Shown piece after piece: positions 9,354 through 21,650 of a DNA stretch of 64,000 nt (its first letter is position 1; the number at the start of each line of letters is the position of its first letter). The DNA is from Lysobacterales bacterium (GTDB taxonomy: Bacteria; Pseudomonadota; Gammaproteobacteria; Xanthomonadales; SZUA-36). The notes under the pieces are model-generated. The model made no database searches. It saw nothing but the letters and a program-made list of their open reading frames with translations, and was not told the origin of the DNA. The stretch lies in NCBI GenBank assembly GCA_013042915.1, contig JABDPF010000034.1, positions 33,106 to 97,105 of the forward strand, written 5' to 3'. The position numbers and the translations under genes are program-made.

Positions 9354-10712
9354 ATGCAGGAAAACAACGACAACAAGCCATTGACAGACTTGGCTTTTTC
9401 AACACTCGATCTGGCGCCAAAAGTCCAGGACGGACTGCGCACGGCAGGGTTTTCGCACGCCACGCCGATCCAGGCGCTGACCCTGCCTTATGCGCTCGAA
9501 GGCAAGGATGTCGCCGGGCAAGCCCAAACGGGCACCGGTAAGACCGCTGCGTTTCTGCTGACCATTTTCCAGCGTCTCCTCGAAGCTCCCAACGAGGAGG
9601 CCGGCACCAATCCCAGGGCCCTGGTGCTCGCGCCCACCCGCGAGCTGGCATTGCAGATCCACAAGGATGCGGTCTTGTTGGGCACGGGTAATGGATTGAA
9701 GCTGGGGTTGGCTTACGGAGGCGTGGATTACGAGAAGCAGCGCAAGGCTTTGCAGGACGGGGTGGACATCCTGATCGGCACACCCGGGCGAATCATCGAC
9801 TATTTCAAGCAGAAGGTGTTTAACCTGCATTACATCGATGTGATGGTGCTGGACGAAGCCGATCGCATGTTTGACCTGGGTTTCATCAAGGACATCCGGT
9901 ACGTTTTGCGCCGCCTGCCGCCACTCGATAAGCGACAATGCCTGATGTTCTCCGCCACGCTCTCGCAGCGCGTGCTGGAACTGGCCTACGAACACATGAA
10001 CGAACCCGAACTGCTCAAGGTCGAAACCGAGAATGTCACCGCCGACCGCGTGCAGCAAAGCGTGTATTACCCGGCCAACGAAGAGAAATTGCCGATGCTG
10101 GTCGGAATCCTTCGCCGCATAGAAAACGCCCGCGTCATGGTGTTCGCCAACACCCGCGTCGCTACCGACCGCATCCAGCGAACCCTTGAAGCGAACGGCA
10201 TCCACGCAGCCTCGATCTCTGGCGCGGTGCCGCAAAAAAAGCGTCAGAGCCTGATGCGCCGATTTCACGATGGCGAGATCCCGGTTCTCGTGGCGACCGA
10301 TGTGGCGGCACGGGGCCTGCACATTCCGGACGTCACCCACGTGATCAATTTCGACCTGCCGCAAGACGCCGAGGACTATGTCCACCGTATTGGCCGCACC
10401 GCGCGGCTGGGCGCCCGCGGTGAGGCGATCAGCTTTGCCTGCGAAAACTACGCCTTCCACCTGCCCGAGATAGAGGCCTTCATCGGTTACGCCATACCGG
10501 TGGAGCAGGCCGAGTCGGAGTTGCTCGAAGGCATCGAAAAAGCGGCGCCCAGGCCACGCCGCAAGGATGACTCGCGGGGCAGAGGCCGGGGGCGCGGGCG
10601 CCAGCCGGGTCCGAGGCTGGATCATCGGGCCGGGTCCGGCGGGGGCGGCGACAAGCCGAACACCCCGCGTCGGCGCCGCCGGCGTCGCCCACCGAGAAAA
10701 ACCGAAGGCTGA
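9354..10712 (+). CDS. rhlB: ATP-dependent RNA helicase RhlB
   Basis: DEAD-box RNA helicase. In enterobacteria RhlB works with RNase E in the RNA degradosome. The 452 residues show a Q motif ([13 protein letters not shown]), Walker [17 protein letters not shown], the DEAD box [10 protein letters not shown], the SAT motif [14 protein letters not shown] and [10 protein letters not shown]. The 60-residue C-terminal tail is Arg/Gly/Pro-rich and disordered, likely an extra RNA-binding segment. Divergence from trxA is the specific E. coli context, which favours RhlB over RhlE. ftsE begins 9 nt after the stop. Confidence 0.93.
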   Translation: MQENNDNKPLTDLAFSTLDLAPKVQDGLRTAGFSHATPIQALTLPYALEGKDVAGQAQTGTGKTAAFLLTIFQRLLEAPNEEAGTNPRALVLAPTRELALQIHKDAVLLGTGNGLKLGLAYGGVDYEKQRKALQDGVDILIGTPGRIIDYFKQKVFNLHYIDVMVLDEADRMFDLGFIKDIRYVLRRLPPLDKRQCLMFSATLSQRVLELAYEHMNEPELLKVETENVTADRVQQSVYYPANEEKLPMLVGILRRIENARVMVFANTRVATDRIQRTLEANGIHAASISGAVPQKKRQSLMRRFHDGEIPVLVATDVAARGLHIPDVTHVINFDLPQDAEDYVHRIGRTARLGARGEAISFACENYAFHLPEIEAFIGYAIPVEQAESELLEGIEKAAPRPRRKDDSRGRGRGRGRQPGPRLDHRAGSGGGGDKPNTPRRRRRRRPPRKTEG

Positions 10713-10721
10713 CCCCCGCCG

Positions 10722-11411
10722 ATGATCTCCTTCGAGCATGTCAGTAAACGCTACGAGGGCGGTATCAAGGCGCTACAAGACGTCAATTTTGCGCTCGACG
10801 CAGGCGAAATGGCGTTCCTGACCGGGCACTCGGGGGCAGGCAAGAGCACGTTGCTGCGCCTCGTCCTGATGCTCGAGCGCCCCAGTGGCGGTGAAATCAT
10901 CGTACACGGCCAAAACCTGTGCGCGACCCCTTCGCGACGCGCTGCGCGCGTGCGCCAGAACATCGGCATGATTTTTCAGGACCACAAGCTTTTGCAGGAA
11001 AAGAGCGTGCTCGACAACGTCGCTCTGCCGCTAATGATTGCCGGTTTGCCGTACCCGGAAGTGAAAAAGCGGGTCAGGGCCGCCCTGGACAAGGTGGGCC
11101 TCCTGGGTCGGGAAAAAGCCTGGCCGGCCGAACTGTCGGGCGGGGAGCAGCAACGCGTTGGCATCGCCCGCGCGATCGTGGGCATGCCCCCCCTGCTGCT
11201 GGCGGACGAGCCAACCGGCAATCTTGACCCGGACCTTTCTCTGGAATTGTTCGAGCTGTTCCGGACGCTCAATTCCATGGGCGTGACCGTCCTGATCGCC
11301 AGCCACGACCTCACGCTGATCCGCTCGATGGGGCAGCGTGTGTTGGTGCTGTCTGACGGGCGTCTCGTCGATGACATCTCCGCCGAAGAAGTCGGAGGAG
11401 GCCTTCAATGA
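10722..11411 (+). CDS. ftsE: cell division ATP-binding protein FtsE
   Basis: ABC ATPase that with FtsX activates periplasmic murein hydrolases through EnvC during septation. The 229 residues hold Walker [10 protein letters not shown], the signature [15 protein letters not shown], Walker [13 protein letters not shown] and the switch His in IASHDL. The start ATG follows rhlB by 9 nt and the 3' end overlaps ftsX through ATGA, so the genes are translationally coupled. In E. coli ftsY precedes ftsE; here rhlB does. An envC homologue is at 32692-33849. Confidence 0.97.
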   Translation: MISFEHVSKRYEGGIKALQDVNFALDAGEMAFLTGHSGAGKSTLLRLVLMLERPSGGEIIVHGQNLCATPSRRAARVRQNIGMIFQDHKLLQEKSVLDNVALPLMIAGLPYPEVKKRVRAALDKVGLLGREKAWPAELSGGEQQRVGIARAIVGMPPLLLADEPTGNLDPDLSLELFELFRTLNSMGVTVLIASHDLTLIRSMGQRVLVLSDGRLVDDISAEEVGGGLQ

Positions 11412-12382
11412 GTCAGCCCACCGGTCTTGCTTCGGCGCGCAGCAGTCTTCGCGCACGCACGCGTCGCCATCTTTACAGCCTGTTTTCCAGCCTGGGCAGC
11501 CTGCTGGAACATCGTTTGGGCACCCTGATGACCGTTCTCGTGCTCGGGGTGGCGATGGCGCTTCCGCTGGCGCTGCACCTCGCCGTCCTCAATCTGAATG
11601 CACTGGACTTGGACAAGCAACGCATGGGAAGCCTGAGCGTGTTTCTCTCGCCCGGTATCGGCGAACCTGAGGTAATCGACCTGATCCAGCGCATCGAAGT
11701 GGCCCGCGGCGCCCGGGTCGAGACCATCTCCCCTGAGCAGGGCATGGAAGAATTCAAGGCAGCCTCCGGTTTTCAGGACGCCATGGAATTGTTTGACGAG
11801 AACCCACTGCCGTGGGTTCTGCAGGTCACGCCCGCGGACGATGGCGGGTCGGAGCCGGACGAGTCGGCGGAAAGGATGGTGTCCTGGCTACGAGAACAAC
11901 CGGGAGTGGACAGGGTCCAGGCCGATTACAAGTGGATGGAACGGCTGGAAGGACTGGTCGGGCTGGGTGAAGCGCTGGTCCGCGTGCTGGCCTTCGTACT
12001 GGCGCTCACGGTAATCTTGGTCATTGCCAACACCATCCGGCTTGACGTCGCGAATCGTTCCGGCGAAATACAGGTGCTGCACCTGGTCGGCGCGCCCGAT
12101 GGTTTCATCCGCCAACCGTTCCTCTACGCGGGTTTCTGGTACGGAGTCCTTGGCGCCTTGCTGGCCCTGCTGCTCCTGTCGCTGGTGCTGTTTTACCTGC
12201 ATGGCCCGATGGAGCGACTGCTGGACGCGTACGGGAACGTGATGCGTCCGCGCGGACTGGGATTGCGCGAAGTCGCAGGGGTGCTGCTGTGCGGCGGGCT
12301 GCTGGGACTGGTCGGGTCCTGGCTGGCGGTCCGGGGTCATTTGCGCGGTCTTCGCCTGGAAAAAATGCCGGTTCGCGGCTGA
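11408..12382 (+). CDS. ftsX: cell division protein FtsX
   Basis: Inner-membrane partner of FtsE. The 324 residues have a basic cytoplasmic N-terminus, a first membrane span (TLMTVLVLGVAMALPLALHL), a large periplasmic loop (roughly residues 60-190) that in the family contacts EnvC, and three further spans, including VRVLAFVLALTVILVIANTI and a C-terminal span around GVLLCGGLLGLVGSWL. The FtsX/MacB-type permease layout is complete. The ATG overlaps the ftsE stop. A short terminator-like hairpin follows the stop. Confidence 0.96.
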   Translation: MSQPTGLASARSSLRARTRRHLYSLFSSLGSLLEHRLGTLMTVLVLGVAMALPLALHLAVLNLNALDLDKQRMGSLSVFLSPGIGEPEVIDLIQRIEVARGARVETISPEQGMEEFKAASGFQDAMELFDENPLPWVLQVTPADDGGSEPDESAERMVSWLREQPGVDRVQADYKWMERLEGLVGLGEALVRVLAFVLALTVILVIANTIRLDVANRSGEIQVLHLVGAPDGFIRQPFLYAGFWYGVLGALLALLLLSLVLFYLHGPMERLLDAYGNVMRPRGLGLREVAGVLLCGGLLGLVGSWLAVRGHLRGLRLEKMPVRG

Positions 12383-12399
12383 GGTTTGGCAAGAGCACG

Positions 12400-12417
12400 G
12401 GGTCTGTAGACCCTTTT
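12400..12417 (+). terminator. intrinsic terminator after ftsX
   Basis: GGGTC and GACCC (extendable by a T-A pair) pair around a TGTA loop and are followed directly by TTTT, 17 nt past the ftsX stop. The stem is short and the U-run only four long, so termination may be partial. It separates ftsEX from the independent rpoH promoter. Confidence 0.6.
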
Positions 12418-12545
12418 GAAAAGCGCGTGAACCAATCGCAATTTGCCCGGTCGAAGACTTCGTCCAGAATCTTAAGCTGGCTTGAGTGCGCGGTACGGAC
12501 ACCGGGCACGGTCGAGTTTTGGACACTATGAGTTAAATTTGGATG

Positions 12546-12554
12546 TGTTATACT
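12546..12554 (+). promoter_or_regulatory. rpoH promoter, extended -10
   Basis: TGT immediately before TATACT gives an extended -10 element whose transcript would start only about 15 nt before the GGAGG ribosome-binding site at 12568-12572. No good -35 hexamer lies at 16-18 nt, which suits an extended -10 promoter. The upstream region is AT-rich. Confidence 0.6.
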
Positions 12555-12576
12555 AGGCAGCTGCCCTGGAGGTTCA

Positions 12577-13437
12577 ATGACTAAAGAATTGGTACCAAGC
12601 CATCTTCTGGTCCCCGCGGGAACTGGCAGCCTGGATGCTTACATCCAGGAGGTCAACAAAATCCCCGTGCTGACCCTGGAAGAAGAGAAAGACCTTGCCC
12701 GCCGCTATCGCGAGAACGGCGAGCTCGAGGCCGCGCGTCGAATGGTGCTGGCGCACCTGCGTTTCGTCGTGCATGTCGCCAAGGGCTATGCGGGTTACGG
12801 CCTTAACCTGGGTGACCTGGTGCAGGAAGGAAACATTGGCCTGATGAAGGCGGTCAAGCGCTTCGATCCCGATCACGGGGTGCGCCTGGTGTCCTTTGCC
12901 GTGCACTGGATTCGAGCCGAAATGCACGAATTCATCTTGCGCAACTGGCGCATCGTCAAGGTCGCAACCACAAAGGCGCAGCGCAAGCTGTTTTTCAACC
13001 TGCGCAAGTCGAAGAAGCGGCTGGGCTGGCTGAGCTATGACGAGGTCCATGCGGTAGCCAAGGATCTCGGCGTAAAGCCGGAAGTGGTTCTTGAAATGGA
13101 ATCACGCCTATCCGGACAGGACGTGGGCTTCGATCTGCCGCCCAACGCGGACGACGAGGTGCCCTACGTCGCGCCTGTCGCCTACCTGGAAAGCAAATCG
13201 AACGACCCGCAATCCGAGTTGGAAGCAAGAGACTGGTCCGAACACCACAGCAATCTCCTGTACCGAGGTCTGGACGACCTGGATGAGCGCTGTCAGGACA
13301 TCATCCGCAGCCGCTGGCTGCAGGACACCAAGATGACCTTGCAGGAACTGGCCGATCGCTACGGGGTTTCGGCTGAGCGCATCCGCCAGCTGGAAGCGAA
13401 CGCGCTGCGCAAGATGAGGGCGTCGATGACGGCCTGA
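12577..13437 (+). CDS. rpoH: heat-shock sigma factor sigma-32
   Basis: Alternative sigma factor for cytoplasmic heat-shock genes, 286 residues. It shows region 1.2/2 ([20 protein letters not shown]), core-binding [20 protein letters not shown], region 2.4 ([20 protein letters not shown]), the RpoH-specific box [10 protein letters not shown], and region 4 helix-turn-helix ([20 protein letters not shown]). The ATG is well set behind GGAGG. It follows ftsX as in most gammaproteobacteria and ends in a strong terminator. Translation in relatives is controlled by mRNA structure over the start. I did not see an obvious pairing here, but folding was not computed. Confidence 0.97.
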   Translation: MTKELVPSHLLVPAGTGSLDAYIQEVNKIPVLTLEEEKDLARRYRENGELEAARRMVLAHLRFVVHVAKGYAGYGLNLGDLVQEGNIGLMKAVKRFDPDHGVRLVSFAVHWIRAEMHEFILRNWRIVKVATTKAQRKLFFNLRKSKKRLGWLSYDEVHAVAKDLGVKPEVVLEMESRLSGQDVGFDLPPNADDEVPYVAPVAYLESKSNDPQSELEARDWSEHHSNLLYRGLDDLDERCQDIIRSRWLQDTKMTLQELADRYGVSAERIRQLEANALRKMRASMTA

Positions 13438-13464
13438 CCGCTTTTCAACAAAGTTAAAAATATG

Positions 13465-13495
13465 AACGGCCTCCCTGATCGGAGGCCGTTTTTTT
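13465..13495 (+). terminator. strong intrinsic terminator of rpoH
   Basis: A perfect 10-bp stem (AACGGCCTCC/GGAGGCCGTT) with a six-base loop runs straight into a T7 tract. It is located 28 nt after the rpoH stop, between convergent rpoH and gcvP. The A-rich stretch upstream would give weaker bidirectional function for gcvP. Confidence 0.93.
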
Positions 13496-13533
13496 GTGCG
13501 GCTAGAAAAGCGTTGGTAATCAGGGGTGCGAGG

Positions 13534-16467
<2,934 letters not shown>

Positions 16468-16533
16468 CTGCTCGTGCTCCGGCCGGCCTGCGCCGACGAG
16501 TGTTGTCGGAAAACGGGTGTATTTTAGGGTCTT

Positions 16534-17439
16534 TCAGGGCAGGCGAATACCCGAATTCCCCAATACCATCTCTAGATAGTGGTCACTGAGCAGAAACGCA
16601 AACAGCACCATCAGGTAGATGATGGAATACCCGAACGTTTGCATCGGTAACCGCTCGTCGTTCTCGCTCAGCAGGCGGATGGCATACCACAGGAATCCCA
16701 GATTGAGTACGGTGACGCCTGCCAGGTAAAGCGGTCCGCTCATGCCGGTCAGGAAAGGCATGGTCGTTACGATCACCAGCAGGATCGTGTAGAAAAAAAT
16801 ATGCCAGCGGGTGAATTCCACGCCGTGAGTGACCGGCAACATCGGGATGTCGACGGCTGCGTAATCGCGTCGCCGGTGAATGGCCAGCGCCCAGAAATGA
16901 GGCGGTGTCCAGACGTAGATGATCAGAAACAGGATCAGGGCGTTGTGGTCGACCGTGCCGGTCACGGCCGCCCAACCCAGGACCGGTGGTGCCGCACCCG
17001 CGGCCCCGCCGATCACAATATTTTGAGGCGTGGCGCGTTTCAACCACACGGTGTACACGATGGCGTATCCGATCAAAGACAAAAACGTCAGTACGGCCGT
17101 CAGCGCGTTGACGAAAACCACCAGGAGCGCCATCGAAATGGCTCCAAGGACCAGCGCGAAGGTCAATACCTGGTTGATACCCAATTGCCCGCTTGGCAGC
17201 GGTCGGTTGCGGGTGCGCGCCATGACCGCGTCGATTCGTTGGTCGAGCAGGTGGTTGATGGCGGCCGCCGAGCCTGCGGCCAGGCCGATCCCCAGGGTGC
17301 CGGCCACGAATTCGACCAGGGGCGGCGAGCCCGGCACCGCCAGTACCATTCCAACCACGGCCGTAAACACAATCAGCGAAACGACCTTGGGCTTGGTCAG
17401 TTCCAGGTACCGCGCGGCGGCTGAGCGCGCATCAGCCAT
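16534..17439 (-). CDS. ctaB: protohaem IX farnesyltransferase (haem O synthase)
   Basis: UbiA-type membrane prenyltransferase that converts haem B to haem O for the cytochrome oxidase. The 301 residues show [12 protein letters not shown], the Asp-rich [20 protein letters not shown] motif, the second motif [19 protein letters not shown] and about eight to nine membrane spans. The ATG at 17439 ([17 protein letters not shown]) gives the normal family N-terminus and overlaps the ctaA end by 8 nt. It is the last gene of the oxidase/assembly run. The sco1 gene often found beyond ctaB is absent, and gcvP follows. Confidence 0.95.
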   Translation of the reverse strand: MADARSAAARYLELTKPKVVSLIVFTAVVGMVLAVPGSPPLVEFVAGTLGIGLAAGSAAAINHLLDQRIDAVMARTRNRPLPSGQLGINQVLTFALVLGAISMALLVVFVNALTAVLTFLSLIGYAIVYTVWLKRATPQNIVIGGAAGAAPPVLGWAAVTGTVDHNALILFLIIYVWTPPHFWALAIHRRRDYAAVDIPMLPVTHGVEFTRWHIFFYTILLVIVTTMPFLTGMSGPLYLAGVTVLNLGFLWYAIRLLSENDERLPMQTFGYSIIYLMVLFAFLLSDHYLEMVLGNSGIRLP

Positions 17440-18430
17440 AACGCGGCCAGGTGCGATGGAGCAGCCAGACCATCGCGCCGAGCAGCAATGCGCCGGTGCC
17501 ATTGTGGGCAACGGCGTTGGGCAAGGGCAGGAAGAGCACGACGTTCAGGATGCCCAGGCCGATCTGGGCGCCCAGCAGCGCGCCCAGCGCGGCGCCACCG
17601 GGCCGGGTATCTGGCCGCACCAGCAAGCGAAGCGTCAGTAAACCCAGGACCAGCAGGGTGATGACGGCGCCTATCCGGTGCGCCATGTGGATCGCTGTCC
17701 GGGCGGGAAGGTCGAGCACGCCGCCTTCGTAATCCACGCCGATTTCCCGCCACAGCACGAAGGCCTCGCCGAAATCGGTTTCGGGCCACCATTCGGACTG
17801 GCAGGTGGGAAAATCCGGGCAGACCAGGGCAGAGTAGTTTGCACTGGTCCAACCGCCCAGGGCGAGTTGGAAAACGAGAACGAGCAGGCCGACCAGCACG
17901 GCGGACCGGTAGGGAACGTAGGCGAGGCTGTCGCCACCCGTCGGTTGCGGCCTGGAGCGCCAGGCCAACCACAGCAATAACGAAAAGGTCGCCAGTCCGC
18001 CCATCAAGTGCGCCATGACCACGATGGGTTTCAATTTGAGTGTCACGGTCCACATGCCGAGAGCCGCCTGGAAAAGGATCAGCAGCAGCAATCCGGCGGC
18101 CAGTCCGCGCGCTTTGGCGAAACGGTGCTTGCCCTGCCAGGCGAGGACATTGAGCCCAACGACCAGCAGCACCAGGGCGCCGGCCAGGTAGCGGTGAACC
18201 ATTTCCCGCCAGGCTTTACCCGTTTCTACCGGCCGGTCGGGGAAGGCCTGGTTGGCTTCGAGAATCTCGTCCGGCCCGGCCGGCCACGTCAATTCACCGT
18301 AACAGCCGGGCCAGTCGGGGCAACCGAGACCGGCGTGCGACAACCTCACGTAGGCGCCCAGTACGATCACGACGAAAGCAACGGCGGCGGCCAGCAAGGC
18401 CACTCGGTGCAGGCTCGGTTTATTCATCAC
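17432..18430 (-). CDS. ctaA: haem A synthase, COX15/CtaA family
   Basis: Membrane mono-oxygenase converting haem O to haem A. The 332-residue polytopic protein has [20 protein letters not shown] near the N-terminus, the haem-ligand His regions [20 protein letters not shown] and [11 protein letters not shown], and a further His near the last span ([14 protein letters not shown]). It overlaps its upstream neighbour by 4 nt (ATGA) and ctaB by 8 nt, so it belongs to one tightly coupled transcript. Confidence 0.95.
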   Translation of the reverse strand: MMNKPSLHRVALLAAAVAFVVIVLGAYVRLSHAGLGCPDWPGCYGELTWPAGPDEILEANQAFPDRPVETGKAWREMVHRYLAGALVLLVVGLNVLAWQGKHRFAKARGLAAGLLLLILFQAALGMWTVTLKLKPIVVMAHLMGGLATFSLLLWLAWRSRPQPTGGDSLAYVPYRSAVLVGLLVLVFQLALGGWTSANYSALVCPDFPTCQSEWWPETDFGEAFVLWREIGVDYEGGVLDLPARTAIHMAHRIGAVITLLVLGLLTLRLLVRPDTRPGGAALGALLGAQIGLGILNVVLFLPLPNAVAHNGTGALLLGAMVWLLHRTWPRYG

Positions 18431-19020
18431 TCGTCCAGTTTTGACCAGGTCAGGATCCGCTTGAGATCTTTTTTCAGATCGTTGGGGTCGAAGTCCGCGG
18501 CATAGAACATCATTATATTGCCCAGCGGGTCCACGAGGTACAGGCTTTTTTCGGGCACAGCGCCCTCCAGCGCGGCGATTCCGTTGAACTGCTTGGCGAG
18601 TTCTGGGCCGGTCTCGCCTGCGAGCACGAAATCCGGGTAGACCGCACGCAATTCAGCCTCGTAATCCGCCGCCCCGCGTCCGAGCAGCAGCAGGCGGATG
18701 CGTGACTGGTTGCGGCCGGCCGCTCGGTGCACCTGTCGAAGGGCCGCGGCCTGCTGAAGGCATGTTTCGAGACACGGATCTGGGACCATGTAGACCACAA
18801 TCCAGTGTTCTCGCAGCTCAGCGAGGGAGGTTGCCTCGGAGTCCAGGGTTTCGACATTCGCGATCAGCATCGGCTCGGGGGGCTGCACCAGCGTGCCGAA
18901 ATTGCGGGTCTCCACCGGTCGAAACTCGATTGCGCCGCTGTACATCAACCAGGCTGCTACCAGCGGAAAAGCAAACAGGGCCGCAATGATCACCAGCGCC
19001 AGTCGGGGTGAAATCTTCAT
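18427..19020 (-). CDS. thioredoxin-like membrane protein of the cox cluster
   Basis: This 197-residue protein has one N-terminal membrane anchor (LALVIIAALFAFPLVAAWLMY) and a periplasmic thioredoxin-like domain. The segment HWIVVYMVPDPCLETCLQQAAALRQ resembles the CxxxC copper site of SCO proteins, and KSLYLVDPLGNIMMFYAADFDP matches the C-terminal strand region. The metal-binding His of SCO is not evident. Position between SURF1 and ctaA, with 4-nt overlaps on both sides, matches the uncharacterised gene at this place in Pseudomonas. I infer a role in copper delivery or oxidase maturation; it has not been shown by sequence alone. Confidence 0.75.
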   Translation of the reverse strand: MKISPRLALVIIAALFAFPLVAAWLMYSGAIEFRPVETRNFGTLVQPPEPMLIANVETLDSEATSLAELREHWIVVYMVPDPCLETCLQQAAALRQVHRAAGRNQSRIRLLLLGRGAADYEAELRAVYPDFVLAGETGPELAKQFNGIAALEGAVPEKSLYLVDPLGNIMMFYAADFDPNDLKKDLKRILTWSKLDE

Positions 19021-19739
19021 GCGTTTTCCTCAAATGTGTCTTCGTCACGGGCCGGTTTCCGATAACTCAGCGCGATCCAGATGATCAGCGCGGCGGCGGA
19101 TAAGGCGAACCACTGCACGGCGTAGGCCCCGTGGGTTTCCGGGGGCATCACTGCAGCCTTCCAGGTTCGATCACCGAACCCGCCCGGCTGATTGGCATCG
19201 AGTTGGACGATCCACGGCGGTAGCGTCGTCTCCAGGGCCTGTTCCAGCGGTTGCCGGTCGAGGTAGGTGACCAGTTGCGGCCAACGTTCGGAATCGAACT
19301 GGTCGGGATCGCCCAGGCGCGGCCCGTCTGACTCCAGGTAATTGAGCCGGCCGCGAATGGTTCGCGAACCGCCGTCGGTCGGCACGTCAGGAAGGGATGC
19401 CCGGTCCGCCGGTAACGGCAGCCATCCACGGTTGACCATGATGACGCGGCCGTCTCCGAGGATGAACGGCGTCAGTACGTGGACGCCTGCCCGGCCATTG
19501 AATATCCGGTTGTCCAGCAGCACGTGACGCTCGGTGTCGAAGTGACCGAATCCGTCGATGCGCGCGAACCGCCGACCTTCATCCACGGCCCTTGCAATGT
19601 CCAGGGAAGGCGCGTTTTCGAACTGTTCGAAAAGCGCGGCCTTTTCGACTTTGCGTTGCGATTGCCAATAACCCAGGCCTGCGAACAGCGTCGCCAGCAG
19701 AAAAAGAAACAACGTCAGGGCAATGGTGGGTTTGAACAT
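19017..19739 (-). CDS. SURF1 family cytochrome oxidase assembly protein
   Basis: Assembly factor linked to haem A insertion into subunit I. The 240 residues have the typical SURF1 pattern: an N-terminal span (IALTLFLFLLATLFAGLGYWQ) ending in YWQSQRKVEKAAL, a periplasmic domain with RHVLLDNRIFNGRAGVHV and VIMVNRGWLPLP, and a C-terminal span (YAVQWFALSAAALIIWIAL). The gene reads away from the small opposite-strand gene at 19812 and overlaps the downstream thioredoxin-like gene by 4 nt. Confidence 0.92.
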   Translation of the reverse strand: MFKPTIALTLFLFLLATLFAGLGYWQSQRKVEKAALFEQFENAPSLDIARAVDEGRRFARIDGFGHFDTERHVLLDNRIFNGRAGVHVLTPFILGDGRVIMVNRGWLPLPADRASLPDVPTDGGSRTIRGRLNYLESDGPRLGDPDQFDSERWPQLVTYLDRQPLEQALETTLPPWIVQLDANQPGGFGDRTWKAAVMPPETHGAYAVQWFALSAAALIIWIALSYRKPARDEDTFEENA

Positions 19740-19773
19740 CCGCTACGGCCGGGTTTGTGGAGTCGGTATTGTC

Positions 19774-19779
19774 TATAAT
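19774..19779 (+). promoter_or_regulatory. -10 element TATAAT for the opposite-strand small gene
   Basis: A perfect TATAAT sits between SURF1 and the plus-strand twin-transmembrane gene. No good -35 is seen. A transcript starting near 19786 would leave only about 5 nt before an ATG at 19791 but about 26 nt before the ATG at 19812, which supports the latter start. Confidence 0.5.
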
Positions 19780-19811
19780 CAGGGCAGGGAATGACAGTGG
19801 ATGGGGCAATT

Positions 19812-20060
19812 ATGGCCATAAAAATTCTGATTATCGTTTTTCTCTTGACGATCGTGTACAGCCTGGGCTCGGCCCTCTTCTTCCTGGTCAATGACCACGG
19901 CGAAGGCGACCGCACGGTGAGACGCTTGACCTGGCGTATCGCCCTGTCCCTGTTTCTGCTGCTTCTGCTCTGGTTGTTCAGCTACCTGGGCTGGATCGAA
20001 CCCAACCGCGGCCCGATCGGCCTGCAACTCCAGGAACAATCCGCTCCCGCTGAGGAATAA
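19812..20060 (+). CDS. twin transmembrane protein, DUF2909-like
   Basis: A small protein of 82 residues with two membrane spans (KILIIVFLLTIVYSLGSALFF and IALSLFLLLLLWLFSYLGWI) joined by an acidic and basic loop (NDHGEGDRTVRRLTWR) and a short hydrophilic tail. It is the only plus-strand gene within the otherwise minus-strand cox cluster, exactly as in Pseudomonas. A TGGGG ribosome-binding site precedes ATG 19812. An in-frame ATG at 19791 would add seven residues. Function unknown; the conserved position suggests a link to cytochrome oxidase. Confidence 0.8.
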   Translation: MAIKILIIVFLLTIVYSLGSALFFLVNDHGEGDRTVRRLTWRIALSLFLLLLLWLFSYLGWIEPNRGPIGLQLQEQSAPAEE

Positions 20061-20202
20061 CCGGGCAAATTCAGCTTAATTGGCACCGCCGGGACGAGTA
20101 GCCATGGCTTAGAGCCCACGCGGCTCCGTGCCAAAAGTGGCCGCAATCCACTGCCGGGTTATCGAGCGTGCCTTACCCAGGCGACAACCGCAGATAAATT
20201 GC

Positions 20203-21072
20203 TCAGTAGACGTATACGAAAATGAAGAGCCCCAGCCAGACCACGTCCACGAAGTGCCAGTACCAGGCGACCGCCTCGAAGCCGAAATGGTGTTCAGGCT
20301 TGAAATGGCCGCGCATGGCGCGGATCGCGATAACCGCCAGCATGATGGCGCCAAGCGATACGTGCATGCCGTGGAACCCGGTCAGCATGAAGAAGGTCGA
20401 GCCGTAAATACCGGAGCCAAGGGTCAGCCCCAGGTGCTGATAGGCCACGATGTATTCTTCGATCTGTAGCGCCACGAAGATGAAACCCAGCGCAACGGTG
20501 GCCAGCAGCCAACCGATCAGCTTGGTGCGGTCGTCCTTTTTTAAAGCGTGGTGCGCGAGGGTTACGGTCAAGCCTGACGTCAGAAGGATCAGGGTATTGA
20601 CGAACGGCACGCCGAAAGCGGGAACGACGGCGAACGGCCCACCCAAGTCTTCGGGGCCGGCGGTCGGCCAGACGGCATCGTATCCCTGCCACAGGATTTC
20701 GTTGGTAAAGGCTCCAGCGCCCTCGCCCCCGAGCCACGGCACGGCGAGCACGCGGGCGTAAAACAGCGCGCCGAAAAAGGCGGCGAAGAACATGACCTCC
20801 GAGGCGATGAACCACAGCATGCCCATACGGAACGACGTGTCGACCTGGCTGTTGTACATGCCCGACTCGCTCTCGCGGATGACTTCACCAAACCAGCCGA
20901 ACATCATGTAAATCAGCACCAACGCGCCGGCCAGGAAGGTCCATGGGGCGACGCTCGATTCGTTCACCCAGTAGGCGGCGCTGCCCATCATGAGTGCCAT
21001 GCCCACCGAGCCTATGATCGGCCACTTGGTCGAGTGAGGTACGTAATAACTGTCGTTTGCGTGCTGTGCCAT
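20203..21072 (-). CDS. coxC: cytochrome c oxidase subunit III
   Basis: Integral membrane subunit of the aa3-type oxidase, 289 residues and seven spans. Conserved features are YYVPHSTKWPIIGSVGM, WFGEVIRESESGMY, FRMGMLWFIASEVMFFAAFF, the EEYIVAYQHLGLTLGSGIYGS segment and the C-terminal FHGMHVSLGAIML and AVAWYWHFVDVVWLGLFIFVY. The ATG at 21072 matches the family start; the frame is open far upstream only as an artefact over ctaG. The 142-nt stretch 20061-20202 towards the opposite-strand gene holds only a 5-bp hairpin at 20112-20126. Confidence 0.97.
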   Translation of the reverse strand: MAQHANDSYYVPHSTKWPIIGSVGMALMMGSAAYWVNESSVAPWTFLAGALVLIYMMFGWFGEVIRESESGMYNSQVDTSFRMGMLWFIASEVMFFAAFFGALFYARVLAVPWLGGEGAGAFTNEILWQGYDAVWPTAGPEDLGGPFAVVPAFGVPFVNTLILLTSGLTVTLAHHALKKDDRTKLIGWLLATVALGFIFVALQIEEYIVAYQHLGLTLGSGIYGSTFFMLTGFHGMHVSLGAIMLAVIAIRAMRGHFKPEHHFGFEAVAWYWHFVDVVWLGLFIFVYVY

Positions 21073-21086
21073 GAGAATCCTCGGTG

Positions 21087-21650
21087 TTACTTTCCGGCGC
21101 TTTCCGTCAGCGCCAGGTTGGCTTTTTTGTCCGGGTAAAAGGTGTAGGAGAGCGTGATTTCCTTGATGCTGGCGGGCAGGTCCGGCTGGATGAAGTAGTA
21201 CACCGGCATCTCCCTGGCCTCTTTGGCCTGGAGTACCTGCTGGGTAAAACAGAAGCACTCGGTTTTCACGAAGTAAAGGCTGGCCTCCGGCGGCGTCACG
21301 TTGAAAATGGCGTGGCCGGCCAGGGGCTTGTCGGTAGGGTTGGCGGCCATGTACATGGCTTCGCTCATTTCTCCGAGGGTTACCGTCATCGCTTTGTCGA
21401 CCGCCTCGAAATCCCAGGGCAGGGATGAATTGACGGTTGCGTCGAAGCGAATGCGCACTTGACGGTCTGAACCGCCAACGCCGTCGGCGCCTTCCGCTAT
21501 CTTGACCCCGCGGCCGCCCAGGCCGGTCAGGTCGCAAAATACGTTATACAGCGGCCACATGGCGAAGCCAAAGCCGAACATGGCCACTGAGATCAGCGCC
21601 AGGCGTCGGGCCAGGGAGGCGTTGGACAGCTTTTTCTTTTGCTGACTCAT
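21087..21650 (-). CDS. ctaG: cytochrome c oxidase assembly protein CtaG/Cox11
   Basis: Copper chaperone for the CuB site of subunit I. The 187 residues comprise an N-terminal membrane anchor (RRLALISVAMFGFGFAMWPLYNVFCDLTG) and an immunoglobulin-like periplasmic domain carrying the copper-binding CFCF motif in FVKTECFCFTQQVL, followed by MPVYYFIQPDLP. The start overlaps the end of the small 43-residue gene upstream (ATGA). coxC follows by 14 nt. Confidence 0.96.
   Translation of the reverse strand: MSQQKKKLSNASLARRLALISVAMFGFGFAMWPLYNVFCDLTGLGGRGVKIAEGADGVGGSDRQVRIRFDATVNSSLPWDFEAVDKAMTVTLGEMSEAMYMAANPTDKPLAGHAIFNVTPPEASLYFVKTECFCFTQQVLQAKEAREMPVYYFIQPDLPASIKEITLSYTFYPDKKANLALTESAGK

Noticed and set aside
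9399..10739. 446-codon frame antisense to rhlB, and the similar 455-codon frame opposite mtaD (57428-58795)
   Set aside because: Both are shadows of strongly conserved genes and begin or end inside them without ribosome-binding sites or family motifs.
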